The notes beneath the pieces are model-generated. The model was not told the DNA's origin, did not search any database, and worked only from the letters and a program-made list of their open reading frames with translations. From assembly GCF_000403845.2 (NCBI RefSeq), contig NZ_KE159567.1, positions 1,806,911-1,870,910 of the forward strand: a DNA stretch of 64,000 nt. Direction: 5' to 3'. Below, one piece after another: positions 51,002 to 59,272 of the stretch (position 1 is the first letter of the stretch; the number at the start of each line of letters is the position of its first letter). Position numbers and translations under genes: made by a program. The DNA is from Eubacterium sp. 14-2 (GTDB lineage Bacteria > Bacillota > Clostridia > Lachnospirales > Lachnospiraceae).

Positions 51002-53882
51002 GTTTTTAAAAAAGTTCATGAAAAAATTGATAAATTCCAGATTATTTGTGCTCAGCGTGGTTATGATTGGGCTGTTTGCTGTGCTGTTTCAGCGGATTTT
51101 TGTACTTCAGATTATCAACGGAGAGGAATATCTGGACAATTATACCCTGCGCATTCAGAAAGAGCGGATTACTTCCGGAACCAGAGGGAGTATTTTTGAC
51201 CGCAACGGCAAACTTCTGGCTTACAATGAGCTTTCCTATTCGGTTACCATAGAGGACAATGGAGTTTACAGCACTACCGATGAAAAGAACAGGAAGATGA
51301 ACGAGGAACTGCATACGGTTATCCATATGATAGAAGATAAGGGGGATACCATTACCAATACCTTCAGTATTCTGAAAAACGACAGAGGAGAATATGAATT
51401 TGGACTGACGGGGAAAGCGCTGAAACGTTTTCTTGCAGACGTCTACGGACATACAAAGACAGACGATTTAAAATACAATAAAAAGTTAGGCTATAATGAA
51501 GGGTCCGCCACACCGGAGCAGGTAATGGAATACCTGCAGAAGGGATTCGGCATCTATGTGGAGGGCAGGGAATATAAGGATGAAGCGCCGAAGGATACGG
51601 TATTTTATGAGGAAGACGATGCATACAAAATTACCCTTCTGCGGTATGCCATTTCTCAGAACAGCTATCAGCGGTATGTTCAGACCACCATTGCTCAGAA
51701 TGTCAGTGATGAGACCGTTGCCGTCATTAAGGAGAATTCTGAAATTCTTCAGGGAATTGACGTGATGGAAGACAGTATCCGCAAATATGAGGACAGTATT
51801 TACTTTTCCCATATTATTGGCTATACCGGTAAAATTTCTCAGGCGGAATACGATGAACTTTCCAAAAAAAGCGATTCCTATACGCCAAATGACGTGATTG
51901 GCAAATCCGGTATTGAACAGGTCATGGACCAGGAACTGCAGGGGACAAAGGGAACGGAAAAGTTCTATGCAGACAGTGTGGGCCGGATTACGGAAATGAT
52001 AGAGAAGATAGACGCTTCTTCCGGAAATGATATTTATCTGTCCATAGACTGGGAGCTGCAGAAAGCAGTTTACGGTATGCTGGAACAGGAACTGGCCGGT
52101 ATTATTTACGCCAATATTGAAAATATCAAGGAGTATGATACCAGTTCCGGTACAGCTTCTGACATTAAGATACCGATAGATGACGTGTTTTTTGCACTGA
52201 TTAACAATAATATTATCAATATCGACCATTTAAGTGAAAAAGACGCCAGAGAGACGGAACAGCAGGTGTACAGCGCATTTCTGAACAAACAGAATGCTGT
52301 GATTGAAGGCCTGCGCCAGCAGTTTGCATCTGCTTCCCCCATACCTTTCGAGGAACTGGACCGGGAACAGAAGAATTACATGAGTTATATACTCGCCATG
52401 CTGGAGGAAGATGATATTTTTCTGTCCGAAGAGGTAGATACGGAGGATGAGGTCTACAAGGGATGGAAGAATGATACGGTCAGTCTCTGTGAATATCTGC
52501 GGCGTGCCATTTCCATGAACTGGATTGATATTACGAAATTTGATACGGAGTCCAGGTACTCAGATTCCACGGAAATCTATAATGCTCTTGTAAATTATAT
52601 TATGGAATCTTTAAAAGAAGACCGGGAATTTAACAAGAAAATATACAAATTTATGATAAATCAGGAATTAATTTCGGGTACACAGATTTGTCTGCTGCTG
52701 TTTGAGCAGGGGGTACTGCAGGAGAATGAGGGGGATTTAAGCGGCCTTCAGAACGGCAGTCTCAGCGCCTATAATTTTATACGGGATAAGATTAAAAATC
52801 TGGAACTCACACCTGCGCAGCTTGCTCTGGACCCCTGTACTGCCAGCTGTGTCCTGATCAATCCGAAAACGGGAGAGCTTCTGGCCTGTGTGACTTATCC
52901 GGGCTATGATACCAACCGGCTTGCCAATACGGTGGATTCGGAATATTTTTCAAGCCTTCAGAGTGATTTGTCCATTCCTCAGTACAATAATGCCACGCAG
53001 CAGCAGACAGCGCCGGGGTCTACCTTCAAGCCCATTACTGCAGCGGCAGCGCTGGCGGAGGGGGCGGTCAGCACAGGCGAACAGATTGCTACAAAAGGAG
53101 AATACACGGAAATCAATCCTTCTCCAAAATGCTGGATTTATCCGGGAAACACCCACGGTTCCATCAATATTTCCGAGGCAATCCGCGATTCCTGCAACTA
53201 CTTTTTCTATGAGCTGGGTTATCGTATGAGTTCTGCCGGTGGCACTTACAATGAAAACCGCGGAATTTCCACCATAGAAAAATATGCGGCGCTTTTTGGG
53301 CTGGATGAAAATACAGGGATTGAAATACCGGAAAATAAGCCTCATATTGCAGATGAATATCCGATTACTGCGTCTATCGGACAGAGTAATCACAACTTTA
53401 CCACCACTCAGATTGCCAGATATCTGGCTGCAGTGGCCAGCAGCGGAAATATTTATAAGCTGACCCTTCTGGATAAGGAGACCACTTCAGACGGAACACT
53501 GGTGAAAGAATTTAAGCCGGAAATTATACGGAATATTACGGAGGTATCCGCGTCTTCCTGGAGCGCTATCCAGAACGGTATGCGGATGGTAGCGGAAAAA
53601 AATGACGTTTTCAAAGATTTCCCCATTGCAGTGGCCGGAAAAACAGGTACTGCCCAGCAGATTGAAACCAGGCCCAATCATGCGCTGTTTATTGGATATG
53701 CGCCTTTTGAAAATCCTGAAATCGCCATCACTACAAGGATAGCTTACGGATATTCTTCCGCCAATGCAGTGGAAGTGTCCAGCAATATCCTGAAATATTA
53801 TTTTAAACTTGCAGATAAAGACACATTGCTGAACGGACAGGCGGAAGACATCGAAAGTACAGCAAACGGATTTGCAGATTAG
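50994..53882 (+). CDS. mrdA: Penicillin-binding protein 2 (elongation transpeptidase) with large insert
   Basis: About 962 residues; a normal PBP2 is 600-700. It has an N-terminal membrane helix (about 14-34), a pedestal domain (GTRGSIFDRNGKLLAYN), then a transpeptidase with S676-T-F-K, S733-C-N and K883-T-G. About 245 residues (roughly 367-612) are inserted between LQKAVYGMLEQEL and CTASCVLINPKTGELL, normally adjacent. The insert is helical and acidic with no known domain. The start is most likely TTG 50994: GAAGGAG lies 11 bases upstream. GTG 50970 is in frame but has no site, and ATG 51018 is another option. It cross-links the side wall with RodA, whose gene is downstream. Confidence 0.88.
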   Translation: MFEFLKKFMKKLINSRLFVLSVVMIGLFAVLFQRIFVLQIINGEEYLDNYTLRIQKERITSGTRGSIFDRNGKLLAYNELSYSVTIEDNGVYSTTDEKNRKMNEELHTVIHMIEDKGDTITNTFSILKNDRGEYEFGLTGKALKRFLADVYGHTKTDDLKYNKKLGYNEGSATPEQVMEYLQKGFGIYVEGREYKDEAPKDTVFYEEDDAYKITLLRYAISQNSYQRYVQTTIAQNVSDETVAVIKENSEILQGIDVMEDSIRKYEDSIYFSHIIGYTGKISQAEYDELSKKSDSYTPNDVIGKSGIEQVMDQELQGTKGTEKFYADSVGRITEMIEKIDASSGNDIYLSIDWELQKAVYGMLEQELAGIIYANIENIKEYDTSSGTASDIKIPIDDVFFALINNNIINIDHLSEKDARETEQQVYSAFLNKQNAVIEGLRQQFASASPIPFEELDREQKNYMSYILAMLEEDDIFLSEEVDTEDEVYKGWKNDTVSLCEYLRRAISMNWIDITKFDTESRYSDSTEIYNALVNYIMESLKEDREFNKKIYKFMINQELISGTQICLLLFEQGVLQENEGDLSGLQNGSLSAYNFIRDKIKNLELTPAQLALDPCTASCVLINPKTGELLACVTYPGYDTNRLANTVDSEYFSSLQSDLSIPQYNNATQQQTAPGSTFKPITAAAALAEGAVSTGEQIATKGEYTEINPSPKCWIYPGNTHGSINISEAIRDSCNYFFYELGYRMSSAGGTYNENRGISTIEKYAALFGLDENTGIEIPENKPHIADEYPITASIGQSNHNFTTTQIARYLAAVASSGNIYKLTLLDKETTSDGTLVKEFKPEIIRNITEVSASSWSAIQNGMRMVAEKNDVFKDFPIAVAGKTGTAQQIETRPNHALFIGYAPFENPEIAITTRIAYGYSSANAVEVSSNILKYYFKLADKDTLLNGQAEDIESTANGFAD

Positions 53883-53899
53883 AGTTTGGAGGGATGAAT

Positions 53900-54580
53900 T
53901 TGTCAAAGCCAGTGGTATTGAAGAGTAACAAGTACGGAATCAATCTGATTCTGGATGACAGCATGGATTTTGAGTCGCTGCTGGACTGTATTCGGGAACG
54001 GTTTAAAGATTCCGAAGGATTTTTTAAAAATGCCAAAATGGCCATTTCTTTTGAGGGAAGAAAACTGACGCAGGAGGAAGAGTTTCGCATTGTGGAAACC
54101 ATTACGGATCATACATCCATCAATATTATCTGTATTCTGGACAACGATGCGCTGAAAGAGGAACTGATTCGCCAGAAAATTGAGCGTTTTGAGGATGAAC
54201 AGGCGGGAAAAACCGGAGAATTTTACAAGGGAACCCTTCGTTCCGGCCAGGTTCTGGACTGTGAGACCAGTATTGTTATCCTTGGGGATATCAATCCGGG
54301 GGCAAAAGTGATTTCCAAAGGAAATATTGTGGTGCTGGGGGCGCTGAAAGGCAATGCCTACGCGGGGGCGAACGGCAATGAACAGGCCTTTGTGGCCGCT
54401 CTGGATATGGACCCCATTCAGATTAAGATCGGGGATGTAATGGGAAGGAGCGCCGATAAGGTAACCGGAAAAAGACGTCTGAAAAAGCAGAAAGTTGTGT
54501 CGGAACCTCAGGTAGCCATCGTAAAAGACGGCAATATCTACATCGAGCCGATTACAAAGGGTCTTTTGAATAATATATAA
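53900..54580 (+). CDS. minC: Septum-site inhibitor MinC
   Basis: About 226 residues. The N-terminal FtsZ-inhibiting domain (1-110) is followed by the right-handed beta-helix domain (GDINPGAKVISKGNIVVLGALKGNAYAG is the signature) that binds MinD. The ATG at 53894 is only one base after GGAGGG, too close to be used, while TTG 53900 is 7 bases from it. TTG 53900 is therefore the likely start. Order minC-minD-minE. Confidence 0.92.
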   Translation: MSKPVVLKSNKYGINLILDDSMDFESLLDCIRERFKDSEGFFKNAKMAISFEGRKLTQEEEFRIVETITDHTSINIICILDNDALKEELIRQKIERFEDEQAGKTGEFYKGTLRSGQVLDCETSIVILGDINPGAKVISKGNIVVLGALKGNAYAGANGNEQAFVAALDMDPIQIKIGDVMGRSADKVTGKRRLKKQKVVSEPQVAIVKDGNIYIEPITKGLLNNI

Positions 54581-54601
54581 AAAGCAGGAGGATATAGTAG
54601 G

Positions 54602-55393
54602 ATGAGTGAAGTAATTGTTATAACATCAGGCAAGGGCGGAGTTGGAAAAACCACCACTACAGCGAATGTGGGAACAGGTCTGGCACAGCTGGACAAAAAA
54701 GTAGTGCTGATTGACACCGATATCGGACTTCGGAATCTGGATGTGGTTATGGGGCTGGAAAACCGCATTGTTTACAATCTGGTGGATGTGGTGGAAGGAA
54801 ACTGCCGTATGAAGCAGGCTCTGATTAAGGATAAGCGTTATCCCAATCTTTCTCTGCTGCCTTCTGCCCAGACCAGAGACAAATCTGCCGTGTCGCCGGA
54901 ACAGATGATTAAGCTGATTGAAGAACTGAGAGAGGAATTTGACTATATTCTGCTGGACTGCCCGGCGGGAATTGAACAGGGATTTAAAAATGCCATTGCA
55001 GGGGCAGACCGGGCGCTGGTGGTTACCACGCCTGAGGTTTCCGCCATTCGCGATGCAGACCGCATTATCGGCCTTCTGGGAGCCAATGAGGTGAAGAAAA
55101 CAGAGCTGATTGTCAACCGTCTGCGTATGGATATGGTAAAACGGGGGGATATGATGAATATCAATGATGTGACGGATATCCTCGCCATAGATCTGATTGG
55201 CGCAGTGCCGGATGACGAACAGATTGTTATTTCCACAAACCAGGGAGAACCGCTGGTGGGTTCAGACTGTCTGGCAGGAAAAGCATTTGCCAATATCTGC
55301 CACAGGATTCTGGGAGAGGAAGTACCATTTCTGGATTTGGAAATTAAATCCAGCGTATGGGGGAAACTGAAAGAAATTTTCAAAAAAAATTAG
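54602..55393 (+). CDS. minD: Septum-site ATPase MinD
   Basis: A 263-residue ParA-type ATPase with deviant Walker A KGGVGKTT (K11 and K16), switch II LLDCPAGIEQGF, and a C-terminal amphipathic membrane-targeting helix (SVWGKLKEIFKKN). It recruits MinC to the membrane and is displaced by MinE. RBS AGCAGGAGG precedes ATG 54602. Confidence 0.97.
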   Translation: MSEVIVITSGKGGVGKTTTTANVGTGLAQLDKKVVLIDTDIGLRNLDVVMGLENRIVYNLVDVVEGNCRMKQALIKDKRYPNLSLLPSAQTRDKSAVSPEQMIKLIEELREEFDYILLDCPAGIEQGFKNAIAGADRALVVTTPEVSAIRDADRIIGLLGANEVKKTELIVNRLRMDMVKRGDMMNINDVTDILAIDLIGAVPDDEQIVISTNQGEPLVGSDCLAGKAFANICHRILGEEVPFLDLEIKSSVWGKLKEIFKKN

Positions 55394-55405
55394 GAGGAAA
55401 CCAGT

Positions 55406-55687
55406 ATGGGTTTAATGGATTTATTTAAGAAGAAAACCTCCGGGGATATTGCCAAAGACCGATTAAAATTACTGTTGGTTTCCGACCGCGCAAACTGTTC
55501 TCCGGATGTGATGGAAATGATAAAAAATGATATTATCCAGGTAATCTCAAAGTATATGGAGATTGATGCAGACGGACTGGATATTCAGATCACCCAGACA
55601 GAATCAGAGGGGAACAACGGGAATGTACCTGCACTGTATGCCAATATTCCTATTAAGGATATGAAGCATCCCAATAATTCCCAGTAA
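55406..55687 (+). CDS. minE: Topological specificity factor MinE
   Basis: A 93-residue protein: an N-terminal membrane-binding helix (MGLMDLFKKK), the MinD-activating segment KDRLKLLLVSDRANCSP, and a dimerising beta domain (DADGLDIQITQTE). Its presence means Min proteins probably oscillate here, rather than being held by DivIVA as in Bacillus. Confidence 0.95.
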   Translation: MGLMDLFKKKTSGDIAKDRLKLLLVSDRANCSPDVMEMIKNDIIQVISKYMEIDADGLDIQITQTESEGNNGNVPALYANIPIKDMKHPNNSQ

Positions 55688-55721
55688 TAGAATGCAGAAA
55701 TTTGGATAAAGGACCGGAATT

Positions 55722-56846
55722 ATGTTGAAACAATATCAGATTAAAAACTACAATTTTCGTTTGGTAATTTATGTGGTGGCGCTTACCATGCTTGGAATCA
55801 GTGTAATTGGAAGCGCCCAGAAAGCGGTGCAGTCGAAACAGGTGTTCGGACTTCTGCTGGGACTGTTTGTGATGGTGATTGTCTCCATGATTGATTATTC
55901 CTTTATTCTGCGTTTCAACTGGCTGATTTATTTTTTCAATATAGGGCTTCTTTCGCTGATTACCTTTCATGTATTCGGACATCAGGCCGGAGGAGCAGGA
56001 CGCTGGATTGAGATAGCAGGTTTTCGATTCCAGCCTTCTGAACTGTCAAAAATCCTGTTGATTCTGTTTTTTTCCTGGTTTTTTTCGAAGTATCAGGAGA
56101 AACTCAATACACTGCCTGTGATTCTGATTTCCGGAGTTCTGATTTTTATTCCCTGGGTCATGATTGAGCAGCAGCCGGATTTGTCAACCAGTATTGTTGT
56201 GGCAATAATTTTTATTGCACTCTTGTTTTTGGGCGGATTAAGTTATAAAATAATAGCAGGCGTGCTGGCGGTGCTGGTTCCGGCCGGAACGCTGTTCATT
56301 TACCTGATTCTGCAGCCGAATCAGCAAATTCTTGATAATTATCAGTGGCGGCGTATTATGGCCTGGCTGCAGCCGGAAAAATACGCGAAAGACGCATATC
56401 AGCAGCAGAATTCCATTATGGCTATCGGTTCCGGACAGCTGTGGGGGAAGGGACTGAACAATGATACGGCCTTTTCGGTAAAAAATGGAAATTATATTCC
56501 GGAGCCTCAGACAGATTTTATTTTTGCAGTTGCCGGAGAAGAACTGGGATTTGTGGGAGGAGCCGCCATATTGCTGCTGCTGCTGTTAATCGTAATCGAA
56601 TGCATTTTAATTGGGAGAAAGGCAAAAGACTTGTCCGGCCGGCTGATCTGCGGCGGAGTCGCTGCCTGGGTTGGATTTCAGACGTTCGTTAATATTTGTG
56701 TGGTAACCGGACTGATGCCGAATACCGGTTTGCCGCTGCCCTTTGTCAGCTACGGACTTACCTCACTGGTGAGCCTGTTTATTGGGATTGGACTTGTATT
56801 GAATGTAGGGCTTCAGCCTCTAAAATACAGAATGGAGGGTTTTTAG
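55722..56846 (+). CDS. rodA: Peptidoglycan glycosyltransferase RodA (SEDS family)
   Basis: A 374-residue SEDS protein with about 10 membrane helices. Motifs: GRWIEIAGFRFQPSELSKI (containing the conserved Glu/Ser), WVMIEQQPDLSTS with the catalytic-type Asp, and GLMPNTGLPLPFVSYGLTSL. It polymerises lipid II with the PBP2 encoded upstream. AAAGGA precedes ATG 55722. mgsA follows after one base. Confidence 0.93.
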   Translation: MLKQYQIKNYNFRLVIYVVALTMLGISVIGSAQKAVQSKQVFGLLLGLFVMVIVSMIDYSFILRFNWLIYFFNIGLLSLITFHVFGHQAGGAGRWIEIAGFRFQPSELSKILLILFFSWFFSKYQEKLNTLPVILISGVLIFIPWVMIEQQPDLSTSIVVAIIFIALLFLGGLSYKIIAGVLAVLVPAGTLFIYLILQPNQQILDNYQWRRIMAWLQPEKYAKDAYQQQNSIMAIGSGQLWGKGLNNDTAFSVKNGNYIPEPQTDFIFAVAGEELGFVGGAAILLLLLLIVIECILIGRKAKDLSGRLICGGVAAWVGFQTFVNICVVTGLMPNTGLPLPFVSYGLTSLVSLFIGIGLVLNVGLQPLKYRMEGF

Positions 56847-56847
56847 A

Positions 56848-57243
56848 ATGAATATTGGATTAATCGCACATGACTCGAAGAAAAAATTAATGCAGAATTT
56901 TTGCATTGCGTATCGGGGGATACTCTGTAAAAATGAGCTGTATGCAACAGGAACCACCGGAAGGCTTATTGAAGAAGTAACGAATCTTTCGATACACAAA
57001 TATCTGGCAGGACATCTGGGAGGTGCCCAGCAGCTTGGTGCCCAGATAGAGCATAACCAGGTTGATCTTGTAATTTTTCTGCGAGACCCTCTGACGCCGA
57101 AATCACATGAGCCGGATGTCAATAATGTGGTTCATCTGTGTGATACCCATAATATTCCACTGGCAACCAACCTTGCCACAGCAGAACTGTTAATCAAATC
57201 ACTGGACAGAGGAGATTTAGAGTGGCGTGAAATGTATAAATAG
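56848..57243 (+). CDS. mgsA: Methylglyoxal synthase
   Basis: A 131-residue enzyme making methylglyoxal from dihydroxyacetone phosphate, a bypass used when phosphate is short. It has the MGS fold and key residues: HDSKKK (His8 and Asp9), ATGTTG phosphate loop, FLRDPLTPKSHEPDV and CDTHNIPLATNLATAE. It is the shorter form without C-terminal extension. The linkage to rodA is common in Lachnospiraceae. It overlaps the next gene by 17 bases. Confidence 0.95.
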   Translation: MNIGLIAHDSKKKLMQNFCIAYRGILCKNELYATGTTGRLIEEVTNLSIHKYLAGHLGGAQQLGAQIEHNQVDLVIFLRDPLTPKSHEPDVNNVVHLCDTHNIPLATNLATAELLIKSLDRGDLEWREMYK

Positions 57244-58216
57244 AAAAAAATCAGTCAGAATTGCGGGGTTTATGCTGTCCCTGGCACTGCTTTGCGGCTG
57301 CGGGGAAAAGGTAACGGTTGAACATGCCTATGACATTGCGGAAAGTCCCGGAATATACGGACTTACTGTGGAAAGTGACAGCGGCGCCGTATCATCCAGT
57401 ACCTTTTTTGCAGAAGAACTCTGTGTGGCAGGCAATGAGAATATTTTAAGTGAAAACGTGACAGATTCTCTTTCTCAGGCTGCCGGGCTGTTTAATTTAG
57501 AAGAAAATAAAATGGTTTTTGGAAAAAATGTGCATGAGCGGCTGTATCCGGCAAGTACCACCAAGATTCTGACTGCTTATGTGGCTATAAAGCATGGGAA
57601 CCTGACAGATACTGCCACGGTGACGGAAGCGGAACTTCAGCTGGAGCCGGGATCATCTGTCTGCGGGCTGAAGGTGGGAGAAACCACCACACTGGAGCAT
57701 TTACTGTATGGCCTGATTCTTTGCAGCGGAAATGACGCTGCAAATGTCATAGCAGATCTGGTTTCCGGAAGCACGGAAGAATTTGCAAAGCTGATGAATG
57801 AAGAGGCAAAGGCTCTGGGCGCCACCAATTCCCATTTTGTAAATGCCCATGGTCTGCAGAATGAAGAACATTATACCACCGTGTACGATATGTATCTGAT
57901 TTTTCAGGGGGCCATGCAAAAGGAAGAATTTGTAAAAATTATCAGCGCTTCTTCCCATACCGGAGAGCTGACTGACGCTTCCGGTCAGGCTGTTACAAAA
58001 GAATGGAAGAGTACCAACAAGTTTCTGAACGGAGAAAAAGAGGTACCGGAAGGGATTCAGATTGTCGGAGGAAAAACAGGGACCACCAGTGATGCAGGCT
58101 CCTGTCTGGTGCTCTTCAGCAGGAAAGGAGAGATTCCTGTTATTTCCATTGTTTTCAAGGCGGATAATGCAGACGGCCTTTATGAAGAAATGACAGAATT
58201 ACTAAAAGAAATTTGA
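57227..58216 (+). CDS. D-alanyl-D-alanine carboxypeptidase (DacF-like)
   Basis: A 329-residue S11 peptidase that trims pentapeptide stems. It has a signal peptide with lipobox-like ALLCGC, so it is probably a lipoprotein. The active site is S110-T-T-K, S167-G-N and K283-T-G. The extra C-terminal beta domain of PBP5 is absent or very short. It starts at GTG 57227 inside mgsA, with GAGGAG 12 bases before it. The assignment of DacF versus DacB cannot be made from sequence. Confidence 0.9.
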   Translation: MKCINRKKSVRIAGFMLSLALLCGCGEKVTVEHAYDIAESPGIYGLTVESDSGAVSSSTFFAEELCVAGNENILSENVTDSLSQAAGLFNLEENKMVFGKNVHERLYPASTTKILTAYVAIKHGNLTDTATVTEAELQLEPGSSVCGLKVGETTTLEHLLYGLILCSGNDAANVIADLVSGSTEEFAKLMNEEAKALGATNSHFVNAHGLQNEEHYTTVYDMYLIFQGAMQKEEFVKIISASSHTGELTDASGQAVTKEWKSTNKFLNGEKEVPEGIQIVGGKTGTTSDAGSCLVLFSRKGEIPVISIVFKADNADGLYEEMTELLKEI

Positions 58217-58224
58217 ATTAGCAG

Positions 58225-58253
58225 TTGAATTTCCTGTAAATATATACTATAAT
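58225..58253 (+). promoter_or_regulatory. Strong promoter before the small P-loop gene
   Basis: TTGAAT (58225-58230), a 17-base spacer and TATAAT (58248-58253), 110 bases before the next start. The long leader has no clear hairpin. Confidence 0.8.
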
Positions 58254-58363
58254 TACCATATTAAAAGCATTATTGTCATGCAAAATTGAGAATGAACTTT
58301 GAAATTTTGGGGAGGGAGTTATCTATTTTGCATAAATTCGGCTGAGACTAGGAGGAGATTGTC

Positions 58364-58783
58364 ATGGTACAAATTATAGCTGGCGAAAAGGGAAAAGGTA
58401 AGACAAAACATTTATTGGAGAGGGTAAACGAATCGGTAAAATCTGCCACCGGTAATATCGTGTATCTGGATAAAAGCCAGAAGCATATGTATGAGCTGAG
58501 TAATAAAGTTCGTCTGATTAATGTTTCGGATTATATGATTTCAAATTGTGATGAATTTCTGGGATTCCTCTGTGGGATTATCTCTCAGGATCACGATCTG
58601 GAAGAAATGTATTTAGACAGTTTCCTTACCATTGCAATGTTAGAGGGCAGCGATATCAGCCATGCTATCGCAAAGCTGGACTCTATCAGCGATAAATTCC
58701 GTGTTAATTTTGTTTTAAGCATTTCCATGAATGAGAGAGACCTGCCTGAATGTACCAAAGGTAAGGTAATCGTGTCTCTGTAG
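58364..58783 (+). CDS. Small P-loop protein of unknown function
   Basis: A 139-residue protein that begins MVQIIAGEKGKGKTKHL, a clear Walker A (GEKGKGKT, residues 7-14) at the extreme N-terminus, as in small kinases or deviant ATPases. IVYLDKSQ and RLINVSDYM give the next strands, and NFVLSISMN a late one. No family motif for a kinase or thymidine kinase is complete. It is monocistronic with its own strong promoter, a long leader and an AGGAGG site, suggesting substantial expression. I have seen similar short ATP-binding proteins in Lachnospiraceae without a known role. Confidence 0.75.
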   Translation: MVQIIAGEKGKGKTKHLLERVNESVKSATGNIVYLDKSQKHMYELSNKVRLINVSDYMISNCDEFLGFLCGIISQDHDLEEMYLDSFLTIAMLEGSDISHAIAKLDSISDKFRVNFVLSISMNERDLPECTKGKVIVSL

Positions 58784-58833
58784 AACGATCAGAAAAAGCG
58801 GACAGGTCCGCATCCACATGAAGAACATATACA

Positions 58834-58868
58834 AAAGGGGTTATCGAGTACGCAGCGATAACCCCTTT
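58834..58868. terminator. Bidirectional terminator between convergent genes
   Basis: A perfect 13-base-pair stem AAAGGGGTTATCG / CGATAACCCCTTT with a 9-base loop. On the minus strand it is followed by TTTTGT, which makes it a better terminator for the DUF378 gene than for the P-loop gene. Confidence 0.78.
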
Positions 58869-58911
58869 GATTGAAAATATATTCGTTTCCTGCAGAAAAT
58901 TCTGCCTGATG

Positions 58912-59124
58912 TCAGGCTTCGTTGATGGAACGGATACGTCCAAAAACGCTGCAGAGATACAGACCGCCGATTCCTACGATTCCATAGATAATCCGGGTGA
59001 GCCAGCTCATATCGCCGAACAGAAATGATACCAGGTCAAAACGGAATAAACCGATCAGTCCCCAATTGACTGCGCCTATAATCACAAGCGCCAGCAGTGT
59101 GTAATCCAAACCTTTGGTATTCAT
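58912..59124 (-). CDS. DUF378 small membrane protein
   Basis: A 70-residue protein with two membrane helices and the family pattern DYTLLALVIIGAVNWGLIGLF, then LTRIIYGIVGIGGLY. It is common in Firmicutes with unknown function. The ATG at 59130 lies one base after AGGAGG and cannot be used well; ATG 59124, seven bases away, is chosen. Confidence 0.88.
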   Translation of the reverse strand: MNTKGLDYTLLALVIIGAVNWGLIGLFRFDLVSFLFGDMSWLTRIIYGIVGIGGLYLCSVFGRIRSINEA

Positions 59125-59194
59125 ATGCATTCCTCCTTTTACATGAATTTAGTATTTCCAGACGAAAAAAAATCATGTTGGAAATTCATGGTAC

Positions 59195-59223
59195 TTGAGT
59201 TTGTGCTTTCAAAATGATAGAAT
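59195..59223 (+). promoter_or_regulatory. Promoter of the sepF-ylmH-aroB run
   Basis: TTGAGT (59195-59200), a 17-base spacer and TAGAAT (59218-59223) preceded by TGA. It lies 50 bases before the HlyD-like gene. The genes that follow to lspA are close enough to be one operon. Confidence 0.7.
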
Positions 59224-59272
59224 ATCTGTAACTTTCCATTAGGTACAACCACAGAAACAGGACTTAACATTT

